Assembly: GCA_024291935.2 (NCBI GenBank)
Contig: CM044306.1
Coordinates: 5,838,501-5,902,500 of the forward strand
DNA length: 64,000 bases
Direction of reading: 5' to 3'
Source: Okapia johnstoni
Lineage: Eukaryota > Chordata > Mammalia > Artiodactyla > Giraffidae
The translations under genes were made by a program, and so were the position numbers. Each line of letters begins with the position of its first letter. The stretch's first letter is position 1. The notes beneath the pieces were generated by a model that worked only from the letters and a program-made list of their open reading frames with translations, was not told the origin of the DNA and searched no databases. This document shows positions 12,455 through 26,100 of this stretch, one piece after another.

Positions 12455-12484
12455 GCACGGTTTAAGCGCCCGGAAGCGGAAGTC
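12455..12484 (+). promoter_or_regulatory. RPL38: RPL38 core promoter: TATA-like box, tandem ETS sites
   Basis: A TATA-like tttaag lies at 12461-12466. It is followed by ccggaag at 12470-12476 and cggaagt at 12477-12483, two overlapping ETS/GABP-type sites directly before a pyrimidine-rich start. This arrangement is common in ribosomal protein promoters. Use of the sites is inferred. Confidence 0.7.
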
Positions 12485-12522
12485 TCTTCCTTTTCCGCTC
12501 TCTTCGCTTCTCGCCCCCTGAC
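12484..12522 (+). other. RPL38: RPL38 exon 1 (non-coding, TOP 5' end)
   Basis: A run of C and T (ctcttccttttccgctctc) begins near 12484, which is the 5' terminal oligopyrimidine signature of ribosomal protein mRNAs. A strong donor gtgagt follows at 12523. The exact first base is not fixed by the sequence; it should be a C between 12484 and 12495. Confidence 0.75.
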
Positions 12523-12735
12523 GTGAGTCTCTGGGGCCGTACGCGGGGAATGGGGTGGTAATCCGTGGCCATCCTCGCCGGGTGCTATCTGAGGACCCCA
12601 GTCCTGGGTTGAAGGTGTTGCGGGGGGAGGCTGGGGTGCGATGGGGCCGGCATTCCGGGGGCGCGGGGCGGGCAGGCAGGGCCGCCGCCAGCGCCCGCGC
12701 CCCCGTTGACGCCGCCAACGCTTGTCTTCCTGCAG

Positions 12736-12766
12736 GTTCCGGCCGCGCGCCCCGCGCCTCGTCGCT

Positions 12767-12769
<3 letters not shown>
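12736..12769 (+). other. RPL38: RPL38 exon 2 (5' UTR end plus ATG)
   Basis: The acceptor tcctgcag ends at 12735. The exon carries 31 nt of leader and ends exactly with the start codon at 12767-12769, followed by the donor gtgagt. A start codon alone at the end of an exon fits a conserved RPL38 layout. Confidence 0.93.
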
Positions 12770-16605
<3,836 letters not shown>

Positions 16606-16631
<26 letters not shown>

Positions 16632-16681
16632 ACCACGTTCGCTGCTTTGAACTGTATTAAAATTTTTAAAATTCTCAAAAT
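16606..16681 (+). other. RPL38: RPL38 exon 5: C-terminal codons, stop, short 3' UTR
   Basis: The acceptor tgcctctag ends at 16605. Codons for GLAVKELK are followed by TGA at 16629-16631. The 3' UTR is only about 50 nt, with poly(A) signal attaaa at 16656-16661, likely cleavage near 16677-16681 and a GT-rich downstream element. Confidence 0.92.
16656..16661 (+). terminator. RPL38: RPL38 poly(A) signal ATTAAA
   Basis: Variant hexamer attaaa 25 nt after the stop codon, with tggcctttgtcttt downstream as the U/GU-rich element. A very short 3' UTR is usual for ribosomal protein mRNAs. Confidence 0.85.
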
Positions 16682-17053
16682 GGCCTTTGTCTTTGAGAAC
16701 GGGGGTGGGTGGGTGCTAACTTGGTAATGGCTTCTGGCGGGAACAGTGCGGGGGTCCTGGCTGCTACCTTGTTTCCTCCCTAATCTTGGGCTGTGATCCC
16801 AAAAAGATAAGCCATCTTTTTTAAGTCTAATTTTGAAAGTAAATAGAAATAGGCAGTTAAAGGAGTCAGATATTGATGGAAATAAAGCCAGTCTCCACTC
16901 ATGAGATTTAAAAGTCACTCAGGTAAAATGAGCTCCCCAGTAACGAAAATGAGAATTCAAAGGAGTTGATCAGCCTTCTCAGAATTGGCAGTCCCTGAAG
17001 CCGGCTTTTCCTCAGAATGGGCGGCTTTTGTTTCTGCCATGTTGAAATGTGGC
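16682..17053. other. Spacer after RPL38, no gene seen
   Basis: Unique sequence downstream of the RPL38 poly(A) site. No repeat or splice-flanked frame recognised. Confidence 0.4.
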
Positions 17054-17354
17054 ACCACTGGAGAATGGGCCCTTCCCTTAAACTGATGGGAACTGAGGCA
17101 GAGTGCTGGGAAAAGCAGGCTGGGCAACCACCACTCGGCAGCCCGAGATGGGGCCTGTGGTGGGGATACCTCTTTCCCAAGGGCTGAGGCGTCCACGGGA
17201 CCCGTGCGGGCACCTGTGGAATCGTATCAGGCTCGGTATTTTCTCTGCCTGAAACGTGTGCCTGAAGCACTTGGCCCTCCTCCTTTGTGGGGAAAGGATG
17301 GGGGTCCTCTCACTGAGGCGGGAGCAGGGTGTGGAGGCGAACTGCCCTGCCAAC
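17054..17354 (-). repeat. Inverted duplication, left arm
   Basis: Roughly 85-90 percent identical by eye to the reverse complement of 18089-18384. Shared blocks include gaaacgtgtgcctgaagcac and gggaactgaggcagagtgc. Confidence 0.9.
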
Positions 17355-17835
17355 TGGCAGACACCCACCAACCATAGGCACAGGGGGGTGTGTGAAATTT
17401 TTTTTTTTCTCCAGATCTAGGTTCTCGGGCACAGAAAAGAGACGCACTCCTGTGTGTTTACTAAGTAGGGCTCAGGAGTGGCGCCAGGTGTTCACCAGAT
17501 GAACACAGCTGGAAGGACAGTTTAGACGAGTTTCCAAGAAGGAGCTAAGAATGGAGGTGAGTGGGTGTCAGCCCAGCGACAGAAGCCCTGGGAACCAAAA
17601 GATCCGACGTGAAATCCAGAGGACGTTTAAAGGGAGGAGCCGGAAATCGGACCCCGGACCGCAGGCAGTGGAGTGGTGGCTGTGAGGGTGGAACATGCAT
17701 GCCTGCTGGCTCAGGCGTGTGAAGGTCCAAAGAAATGGGTGGAGCAGCTGGGGTCCCGGCCAGGCCTGCCTCCTGGGGGCTCTGGGCCGCCTCCACCCCC
17801 TGCTGATCTTGGCCTTTGACGTGCTTTTTCCATGC

Positions 17836-17885
17836 ATGGTAAGCTGCTTCAGTTGTGTCCAACTCTGTGACCATTTGGACCCATC
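17836..17885 (-). mobile_element. Bov SINE fragment in the inverted-repeat spacer
   Basis: gtaagctgcttcagttgtgt then ccaactctgtgacc; only the terminal part remains. Confidence 0.65.
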
Positions 17886-18088
17886 CTTGTCAAACTTGGA
17901 TTGTATATGCAGAGGTTTATTTCTGAATTCTGTCCCTGCCTCCCCTCGCCTGCACAGTTCCCGGTCCCTGGGAGGGCTCCGTACACTCCTGTCTGCCGCA
18001 TCGTGGTGTCAGTCGCCAGGGCAACAGTCAAGCACAGATGGGACGCAGAGGCAAGATGGCCTTCAGCTGGGGCTGTGGGTCCCCTGTG

Positions 18089-18384
18089 GTTGGCAGGGCA
18101 GTTCGCCTCCACACCCCGCTCCCGCCTCAGTGAGAGGACCCCCATCCTTGCCCCACAGAGGAGGGCCAAGTGCTTCAGGCACACGTTTCAAGCAAAGAAA
18201 AGACTGAGCCTGATAACAATTCTGCAGGTGCCGCACGGGTCCTGTGGACGCCTCAGCTCTGGGCAAGGAGGTATTCCTGCCGCAGGCCCCGTCTCGGGCT
18301 GCCGAGTGGTGGCTGCCAGCCTGCTTTTCCCAGCACTCTGCCTCAGTTCCCATCAGTTGATGGCAAGTGCCCATTCTCCAGTGG
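18089..18384 (+). repeat. Inverted duplication, right arm
   Basis: Partner of 17054-17354, separated by 734 bp. The arms are 301 and 296 bp, with small indels. No open frame is conserved between them. Confidence 0.9.
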
Positions 18385-19680
18385 TTTTCGAGTCCTGAGC
18401 TAAGAAAACTGAGGGACTTGCTTGGCGCGTTGTTCCGGGTGGACCACAAGGTGGCGCCAAAGTCCAGCAAGTGAGGGCAGGAGACCAGTCAGGATCTGGA
18501 CCTGCTTTACATTGATAACATCTAAGGAGCCAAGGGCCTGAGATGTCTGGCACGTTTTTCTCCTAAGAATTCTACAGCATGTGAGGTAGTTAAGCGCGTG
18601 TTTTGTTTTCTTCTGGGGGAAGGGCCCTCCGGGGCTCTGGTTGCGACCAGACCCAGATGGGGGCGCCTTCAGCGGCTCCCGGTCTTGCCGGCCCTTTCAC
18701 CATCCCAGCTTCCCAGGAAGAGGGCGGGTTTACCGCTTGGGCTCCCTTTGTCCCAGCGCACTGTGCAGAGACCAGCCCCAGCTCCTAGGATACAAGCCCC
18801 GCAGGCGTTTGTCTAGAGAAGGCATCCTTTTGCGCTGTGGGTCTCAGCCCTGGCCTGTGCCTCCCAGCCACTTGGGGTCCTCTGTAAAAATTCACAGTGG
18901 TGGCCAGGGCTGATCCCAGAGATTCTGTGAGTTGGCTTGAGGCATCGCTGTGTGGTGGAGCCCTCAGGATCCTGCCCGGGGCCCACCACTGCCTTGCTGA
19001 GGTCAGCCCACAGCTTGGGTGAGCTGGTTCTGGCCGCGCAGAAGGGGGAGCAGCGCGGGCAGGAGGGCTGGTCAACCCACGAACGCGTCCCCGGGAGGGC
19101 TCACGGTTCGGTTCTGCTGCGCCGCTTCTCTGGAGGCCTCGGGGGAAGTGGCTAGAATGGTCGCTGCCTAGCTGGGTGCAGACTGGCCAAGCAGGTCTGT
19201 GTTCAGGATGCACCTGGGGCTGTAGTGATGGCCCTGAGGGCCAGCTTCTGCTGTCGGCATCAAGAGTGGGGTGCAGGCCCCCCTTCCCCCGCCCCCGCTC
19301 AGGACAGGTGGGCTCACTCCCTGCCGCTCACAGGGAGGCAGACCCCTCCCCCTCTCCTCTCCCCTAAAGCACTTGCAGTTCGCAGTTGTGACTCTAATCT
19401 TCCAGAGGAACGGCAAATCCTCCTCACTTCCGGGTCAGGGAGGCCAGGAGCAGCAGCTGCCGCCGGGGGAGGAGGGGGGACCGTGTCTGTGGCACCAGGC
19501 AGTGCCTACCCCGGAGGCCCTGGGCTGTGAGGTCACACTCGTGAGTGCCACCGAGGGCCCTCCAAAATGGCTTCAGGTGTCCGCCTTCCTCAATGACCAG
19601 CACGGCTGGTCCAAGACCAATCCCTTGCCAGGGTCCGTGGGGCCATACTGGGCCAGCTTGCCAGCTTCTTTCTCTCTGTT
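18385..19680. other. GC-rich intergenic DNA, no gene seen
   Basis: Chance frames only. No splice-flanked homology recognised. Confidence 0.35.
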
Positions 19681-19682
19681 TT

Positions 19683-19835
19683 TAAAAAACTATAAAGCAA
19701 GGCTAGCTGAGATGCAATTTACAGTGAAATTCACCCTTCTTGGTATCCCGTTCTCTGTATTTTGTACAGCTGTGGAACCACCACTGCAGTCCAGAGAAAA
19801 GATGCTCATCCCCCCACCCCCAGTTCCCTCCTGCA
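19683..19835. repeat. Old L1-like fragment
   Basis: gatgcaatttacagtgaaat followed by tcacccttcttggtat and gtggaaccaccactgcagtc, a pattern seen in degraded L1 3' sequences. Confidence 0.5.
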
Positions 19836-19909
19836 CCCCAGTCCTTGGCAGCAGCCACGGGAGTTTTACAGCATCTCCTTGTGACTCCCCTGGCTGAGTC
19901 TGGACTCAC

Positions 19910-20270
19910 TGATTCCCCTCTGTGCTCTGCAGGCCTTGGGCCCTGATCTCACTGTGTACTGTCCCCCTGCTCAGAATCCAGCCTCCTCAGGACGCCCTGA
20001 GTTACCTCCTCTACATCCTTCACCTCTCACCTCATGTGTCATTTTTCAGGAAATGTCCCCGCACCCCGGATTCCATCCCATTTTACAAAGCGATGCTGGG
20101 CTCTGGAAGGCACTTGGGGGTGGGGTGGGGCTTTGTAATGAATCACCGTGTGGGATAAAGGCTGCCTCCCCTCAGCTTTACACTTCAGACCCCATACAGG
20201 TAGGAATGTGTGTTTTGCTCATCAGTGTATCCTCTAGAGCAAAGAAGGTGCTCACAGTTTGTTGAATTAA
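19910..20270 (+). repeat. L2-like 3' end
   Basis: Ends with ttgctcatcagtgtatcctc then gtttgttgaatta, matching the L2 tail pattern; upstream C/T-rich text (ctcctctacatccttcacc) is also L2-like. Confidence 0.55.
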
Positions 20271-21234
20271 TCAAAGGAAACCCCAGTGACAGGAACGGTG
20301 CTCTCCAGCGTCGCAGATGGATGGCTGCAGTTCTGGGAATCTTGACCAGGACTGTGACCTCCTGGAGGAGAGAGAAGTCTCAACTACTAAACAGGGCTCC
20401 ATCTCCCAGTCCCGGATCTCTAATAGGGGAAGGGGTGTCTGTACGCTGTACTCCCCTAGTAGTCAACGCATTTCACCCATGGAGTTTCACCTTCATCCAC
20501 CCGGTTCCCCAAGCCAGAAACCTAGGGGTCTCCCCGCCTCACACACCTCACCCCCACCCCGCACTACCACTGATCAGACTGCCAGCAACTCAAGCCTGAT
20601 CTTCTCAGGACCCCTTCATTACCCTACTCCTCCTTCACCGACCTCAGACGGCCCTTTACCCAGCCTTAGACCCTGTCCTGAGACTTACCCTCTCCTTCTG
20701 GCCCCATGCCTCCTGCAATCACACAATGCTGTTTGTGTCGTGGGACCGCAGACTTTTCCTGCCCGCAAGGCTCTGGTGGACCTGGCACTGTACGCCCTCA
20801 GCCCCACCCCGGCATCCTGATGTGCTGACCCTGCACTGCCTTCCTCCAGGGCACCGCTAAGCTAGCGCCTGTCCTCATGGGCACTGCTACCACCCGCGCT
20901 AAACCACAGTTCCCACCCAGCCAGGCTTGACAGAACAACCTCTGGCAGCTCGTAGGCCCTCAGTTAATATATGTTCTTGAAGGCTCCAATGTCTCCCTGG
21001 GAGGTCTAGCACATCCCAGTGCTCCTGGGCTCCTTCCCCTCCCCCAGGCTCCAGGGTCTCTCCCTGGGGAGGTGGGGGCCTTCCAACCAGCTGCTTCTTT
21101 CAGGTGGGACCCATTAGTTGTTTGGGCAGATGACCTGGGCACTCCCGGAGCAGGACCATATTTACAGAGTGGATGCTCAATCCTGGATGAGAGTGAATTT
21201 AGAACTAGTGACCCAGGGACTGGGTCCCTTCGGT
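20271..21234. other. Unique intergenic DNA, no gene seen
   Basis: C-rich with possible further degraded L2 around 20590-20820. No gene. Confidence 0.35.
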
Positions 21235-21454
21235 CTGCTGCTGCTGCTGCTGCTAAGTCGCTTCAGTCGTATCCGACTCTTTGCAACCCCATGGGCTGTA
21301 GCCTGCCAGGCTCCTCCGTCCATGGGGTTTTCCAGGCAAGAATACTGGAGTGGCTTGCCATTTCCTTCTCCAGGGGATCTTCCCAACCCAGGGATCGAAC
21401 CCACTTCTATGTCTCCTGCATGGGCAGATGGGTTCTGTACCATAAGCGCCACCT
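21235..21454 (-). mobile_element. Bov-tA SINE with (GCT)n start
   Basis: (CTG)6 then ctaagtcgcttcagtcg and ends cataagcgccacct. Confidence 0.88.
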
Positions 21455-21572
21455 CTACCTTCTAAAGCGCTAGAACAGTCAACCTCGCCTTTCTCACACC
21501 AAGATTGCCGATGCATTCACAGACATCCTGTATACTCGATTTGATGATGTGACCAAAACCCCCGGGGACCCA

Positions 21573-22092
21573 GTTCAGTTCAGTCACTCAGTCGTGTCTG
21601 ACTCTTCGACCCCATGGACTGCAGCATGCCAGGCTTCCCTGTCCATCACCAACTGCCAGAGCTTGCTCAAACTCATGTTCATAGAGTCGGTGATGCCATC
21701 CAACCATCTCGTCCTCTGTCATCCCCTTCTCCTCCCACCTTCAATCTTTCCCAGCATCAGGGTCTTTTCCAATGAGTCAGTTCTTCCCATCAGCTGGCCA
21801 AAAGTATTGAAGTTTCAGCTTCAGCGTCAGTCCTTCCAATAAATTTCCTTTAGGATGGATTGGTTTGATCTCCTTGCAGTCCAAGGTACTCTCAAGAGTC
21901 TTCTCCAACACCACAGTTCAGAAACATCAATTCTTCTGCGCTGAGCTTTCTTTATAGTCCAACTCTCACATCCATACATGACTCCTGGAAAAACCGTAGC
22001 TTTGACTAGACGGACCTTTGTTGGCAAAGTAATGTCTCTGCTTTTTAATATGCTGCCTAGGTTGGTCATAACTTTTCTTTCAAGGAGCAGGC
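21573..22092 (-). mobile_element. BovB 3' end insertion with target duplication
   Basis: About 520 bp, antisense to TTYH2. A 9-bp direct repeat ggggaccca flanks it at 21564-21572 and 22093-22101. Minus-strand reading carries RTE residues such as [18 protein letters not shown]. Confidence 0.92.
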
Positions 22093-22209
22093 GGGGACCC
22101 AGAGACTGTTTTTAAGAGACAGATTCAGGAGGCTTCTGGGGGCTATTTTCCCTTCTTCCACTTCTTTCGCCTGGACTTGGGCCAGGCCAGATTCCAGATC
22201 AAAAAAAAC

Positions 22210-23110
22210 GCTTCGGGTTCTAGGGCGTGACCCCTGGTAGCCCGAGAGTGAGCCCGGGGCAAGGGGCCGCCCTGGAAGGGGCGGAGCGGTCCTGCGCTCA
22301 GGGGGCGGGGCTTGGCCCCCGGCTGGGCGGGGCCGGGCGGGGCCTGGTGGGGCGGGCACGCATCCCGGGCGGCTGGCGGGCGGGCGGGCGCACTCTGGCT
22401 GAGCCATGCCGGCGGCGCGCGTGGAGTACATCGCGCCCTGGTGGGTGGTGTGGCTGCATAGCGTCCCGCACCTCGGCCTGCGCTTGCAGCCAGTGGACAG
22501 CACGTTCAGGCCCCGCGATGAGAGTTACCAGGAGGTGAGTCCGCGACCCGGCGCCCCACGTCCCCGCACCGCCCCTTCCCGCCTCCCAGCCCGCAGTGCT
22601 CCGCGCGTCTCCAGACCCCACACCCCACCCACCCCACACTCTCCCCGCAGCCTCTTCCCCCTTCGCCCTTTCCCCCGCAGGTCCTTGGCCCACGGCCCTC
22701 CCGTCTGGGAACCTCACGGGCTGGGCAACTGGAAAGATGGGAGTTAAGCCGGCCAACGGCACGGGGGGAAGGGCGCTTCCTGCGGGGCGGGGGTTGGGGC
22801 TGAGTGCGCAGGGAGAGAGGCAGCGCCGCTCAGGGATCGGGGCTGGGGGGCATTGGTGCCTGAACCCGGTGATTCCCGCGCGCCAGCTGCGGGGGGCGGG
22901 GTGGGACGCCGGGGCGCTCGGGGTTTTCCTCCTCTTGCGGTGAAACAGACGCGCTCTCGCTTTCCGGGTCTGTGCGGCCTGGGAGAAGTTTGGGCAGAAA
23001 CTGAACTGACTGGAGTCTCCGGGTTCGTCTCCGCGGCACCCCTCCTCCCCAGCCCCTGCCAGCCCCTCCGCCTGGGCCCCTCCTGGAAGGCGACAGAGCC
23101 AGAGGAGAGG
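22210..23110. promoter_or_regulatory. TTYH2: CpG island and promoter of TTYH2
   Basis: GC- and CpG-rich block with several GGGCGG/GGGGCGG Sp1-type boxes just before the ATG, mainly 22275-22360. No TATA box is seen. The transcription start is not fixed but should lie between about 22250 and 22390. Confidence 0.8.
22406..22534 (+). CDS. TTYH2: TTYH2 coding exon 1
   Basis: Residues 1-43, the extracellular N-terminus, ending ESYQE. The donor gtgagt starts at 22535 and the next junction is in phase 0. An untranslated leader of unknown length precedes it in the same exon. Confidence 0.96.
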
Positions 23111-26100
23111 GGTGTGGACCCTCAGCCTCATGTGGATATGTGGGGGAAAGAGAGCGCCCCCCCAACACCCCCAGCCCTTCCTCTGTGCAGACACACCTTC
23201 TGAGCCCTGGATTTCTGGGGTCTCCGCCGCTTGGCCAGCTTCTTCCCCCATCCCCGCAATTCTGACCTCGCCCCGCTCTGCTGGCCCTTCCCTCCCCGGT
23301 TTCTGCACCCCTAGGGGGAAGCGGTGCTCCCCCAGGTTTCCCCGCCCAGACTGAGTGCAGAATCTCCCAGCCTGGTCAGGTCTCGCCCAGCCCAGTTCAG
23401 CCCCCGAGGCCAGGCTGAGTCAGTTTTCTGTCGGTCAAAGATTCCGCGGCTGGGAAACCCAAGATGGGGCCCGTTTGTTGAGACCTGTGTGCCAGCCTGG
23501 GGACTTTGACCCTCGCGGGCAGGTTCTCCACAATCCACGCGAGTGGGGCGGGTCCAGGCGGAGGAGGGCCCCAGAGGTCAAGCTGGCAGTCAGCTGTTCG
23601 CCTCTCCCCTGCAGGACTTTCTCCCGCAGGGTCCCGGGGATCCTGATCCAGTGGGGTGTGCAGGGCGCCGCTGATGGGGGAGTCTAATAATAACCCCTCG
23701 AGTCCTTGTCAACCGCGGGCCCCAGGCAGATGGTGCCTGCCCTTCCAGAAGCGGGAGAAGACGGGCCCCCCTTCCTGCTGCTGGATGGGGAGCAGCTGGC
23801 CAGTTTGGCTCCCCAGCTTGCACCCTTCCCGGTCTGCACGCCCCCCTCCCACTCCCTCCTTGAGCCCTGCCTGAGGAAGGCCGCTGGCTCCCTGAGAATG
23901 CGCCGCCTGGGGAGAACTCCAGGGAATCTTCCGCTCACAATGAATGCTGAAAAGAGACGGATATGATTTCAGAGACAGCTGTGTTTCTTGCAGATTGTGT
24001 ATGTGTGTGTGTGTGTCTGACCCCACATCTGCTTGTCCCAAACCCCACACCCCAGATCCTGCCCTGGGGTCTCCCACCGTAGGTTTTCCTTTCCCCTGGA
24101 GGAAAAGTAAGCTCCCGACTGGGTGGAGACGACCTTCAGGTGCGGGGAGGGGGCTGGACAGGACAGACAGCTCCTGTCTGGCTGTCCTGGTGGGCCTGAG
24201 CCTGGCCTACCCCGCTTGGTCCCCTGGAGAGGTGACGGCCAAGCCAGAGGGTCTGACTCACAGTCCCTGCCCCTCTCCTCCCCATGTCAGACCCTGGCAC
24301 TCCAAGGGGCAGCTCCTTCCCCTGGCCTCACCCCTACACTCCTCCCCCTGCTCAGGCAGCTCTGAGTGCGGTGGGGCTGGACAGGACTGGACGGGAAGTG
24401 GCTCTGGGTGTTTATTTAAGGTGGCTCCCGTTTCAGTAAGTTCCCCTGGTGTCTGACCACGGGTCTCTTCTGGGAATCCCCTTCCTCCTGAGCAGCAGTC
24501 ACTGCCCATGTCAGTTGGCACCATCGATTGGGCACCTCCTGCTGTTGATCATCTCGGCTCGCGGCAGACTCCTGACAGGGGAGAAGCCCTGTGCCAGACG
24601 TGAGGTCACGTGCTAACCATGCCACCAAGGCCTTCGGGGCTCAGCAGCTGAGTAGCTGGGAGGGGGCTGTGGGTTGGAATCCACAGTTTTGTCACTTACT
24701 GTGTGACCATGGCAGGTGTCTGTACCTCTCTGAGCCTCCCTTCCCTCCTCTGCAAGTAGTAAATGAGCTGTCCCTTGAAACATGCTTAGTACCTAGAGGG
24801 TCCCCTTGCACGTGGTGGACCCAGTGATGCAAATCATTACACAGACTGGCATTGATGTTTAGCTGCTTGTCCAAGTACAGTGACGCATGGAGGACGCAGA
24901 CGAAGGATCCTCTACAGTCACAATCAGGAAGGGTTGAAAGACACGTACAGAGGAGGCTGCAGCTCATGCCCCGGAGGGCCAAGTGAACAGTGCCAGCTTG
25001 TGGTACAGCACGTGTGTGTGTGCGGGCACCCACACACGTGTGTACACACCAAAGATTAAGTGGAGCTGGGAACAGGCAGTCAAGTTGAAGGACAGCTCAG
25101 GGGAGGAGGCGGGCTGTGCCGGGGATCTGGAAGGCACAAGGAAGCCTGAGTGCCGAGCAGGTCACCTGGTGATGACCCAGACATCCTGAGCAAAGTCAGC
25201 CCCAGAACTTCCTCGAGGAAGCAAGGCCCGACACAGACCCCACCCACCCACCCCCACCCCCCGCTCCCTTTCTGGGGTCTTGGGAGCCGCTATGGAAGCC
25301 CACTGGTGGGTCAATCTTTCCACGCCTCCCTGCCAGTGGACCGGACCCTGAGTCCTTGCCCAGGTGACCTGGGCCCCACCTGGGCTTCTGGGGAGGTGGT
25401 GAGCCCCAGGCGTAAGGGGCGCCCCCGCCCCACTGGGCCCCCAGCTCCAGGTGGGGAAGCGCAGAGACTCTCCTCACCTTTGCCCAGGTGAGACTGAGTG
25501 GGGATGGAGCAGATCCCAGCATCAAAGCGCTAATGAAAGGACCCCATCGTCGTTTAGTGGGTATAAAGCACGTGGCCAGCGCCGGGCACTTTGAAAGTTG
25601 CCACAAGCCCCACTTGGCATGGAGGAGGCCCCAGCTGGCCAGGTGTCCCGTGGGCAGAGCTGGAGACCACAGAAAGGGCCGTGACACTGCCCCCAGCTGT
25701 GTCTCCCCAAACCAGCCACCCAGGTCTCCCCCTTCATCAGCCCACACACTCCTGGCTGTTTGTCTTTAGGCCAGGGGAGGGTTGGCTCCAGAGCTATGGG
25801 GCTCCCCCAACTTGGGGGCCTTTCTCAGGAGGAAAGACCAAGTGGGGAGCCCTCCCCCCATCCCCCACAGGATTTGAGAGGAGCCAAAGAATGAAGAAGC
25901 CCCATTCATCCTGCATGAACCTTGAGTCATGGTCAGCGGACACTCACACTGCCCCCCACCCCCGCCGCGTTCCCCCCACCAGCCCAGGAGGTGGGGGGAG
26001 CTTAACCCTTTCCAATCAGGGCCTCCCTCTCCAGCTCCCCTCCCTCTGGCCTCACCCCTGGGCTGGCACACTCCTCATCTCCTGGGGTCTCAGGGTGAGG

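Noticed and set aside
17078..18398. Similar translated frames in the two inverted-repeat arms as a duplicated gene
   Set aside because: Similarity follows from the DNA duplication; frames differ by indels, have no splice context and no recognised domain.
22298..23308. 336-residue minus-strand open frame over TTYH2 exon 1
   Set aside because: Same cause: CpG-island composition, no recognisable domain, antisense to a real exon.
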